A stretch of DNA of 5,432 nt from contig URSW01000121.1 of assembly GCA_900550625.1 (NCBI GenBank), positions 1 to 5,432 of the forward strand, written 5' to 3'. The notes beneath the pieces were generated by a model that saw only the letters and a list, made by a program, of their open reading frames with translations, ran no database searches and was not told the DNA's origin. How positions within the stretch are numbered: the first letter of the stretch is position 1; each line of letters begins with the position of its first letter. Origin of the DNA: an uncultured Eubacteriales bacterium (GTDB lineage Bacteria; Bacillota; Clostridia; Oscillospirales; CAG-272). The position numbers and the translations under genes are program-made. Of the stretch, positions 5,353 through 5,432 are shown one piece after another.

Positions 5353-5432
5353 GCTTTCGCCCGGGAAAAGCGTCCTTTCTCTTTTTTGTACGCGACGTAT
5401 ACCTCGCGGCTTGCGATACCCGGATATGTCCG

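Overview
This looks like an ordinary chromosomal segment from a moderately GC-rich member of the Clostridia (Firmicutes), probably a gut or anaerobic lineage. The evidence is a G5/3D cell-wall protein of the YabE type, a full-length ribonuclease J, GGAGG-type ribosome binding sites and T-rich intrinsic terminators. No mobile element, CRISPR array, tRNA or rRNA was found. I see no clear new multigene system. The most interesting signals are regulatory or structural.

Layout. Plus strand, left side: positions 2-973 hold the C-terminal part of a secreted DUF348/G5/3D-domain protein that runs off the left edge. Positions 974-1411 are non-coding, with several hairpins and a very strong intrinsic terminator only about 40 bases before the next start codon, which looks like a transcription-attenuated leader. 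Positions 1412-2141 encode a PnuC-family (nicotinamide riboside/NMN-type) membrane transporter. Its reading frame is broken by one base in an A-rich stretch directly after the start codon. A perfect hairpin flanked by A and T runs (2123-2165) ends both this gene and the convergent rnj.

Minus strand, right side, reading right to left: a GNAT acetyltransferase (5339-4866) with its own terminator (4832-4791); a small unrecognised protein with one C-terminal membrane segment (4590-4315); a stem-loop-rich non-coding stretch of 436 bases (4314-3879); and rnj, encoding ribonuclease J (3878-2193).

How the genes relate. They do not form one pathway. The wall protein concerns peptidoglycan, PnuC concerns NAD-precursor (or related vitamin) uptake, RNase J concerns mRNA and rRNA processing, and the GNAT protein acetylates an unknown substrate. 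The two most testable ideas are that the pnuC leader is a switch and that the pnuC frame break is a real slippage or decay event. The long structured region before rnj could be a leader through which RNase J limits its own expression, but this is inference.
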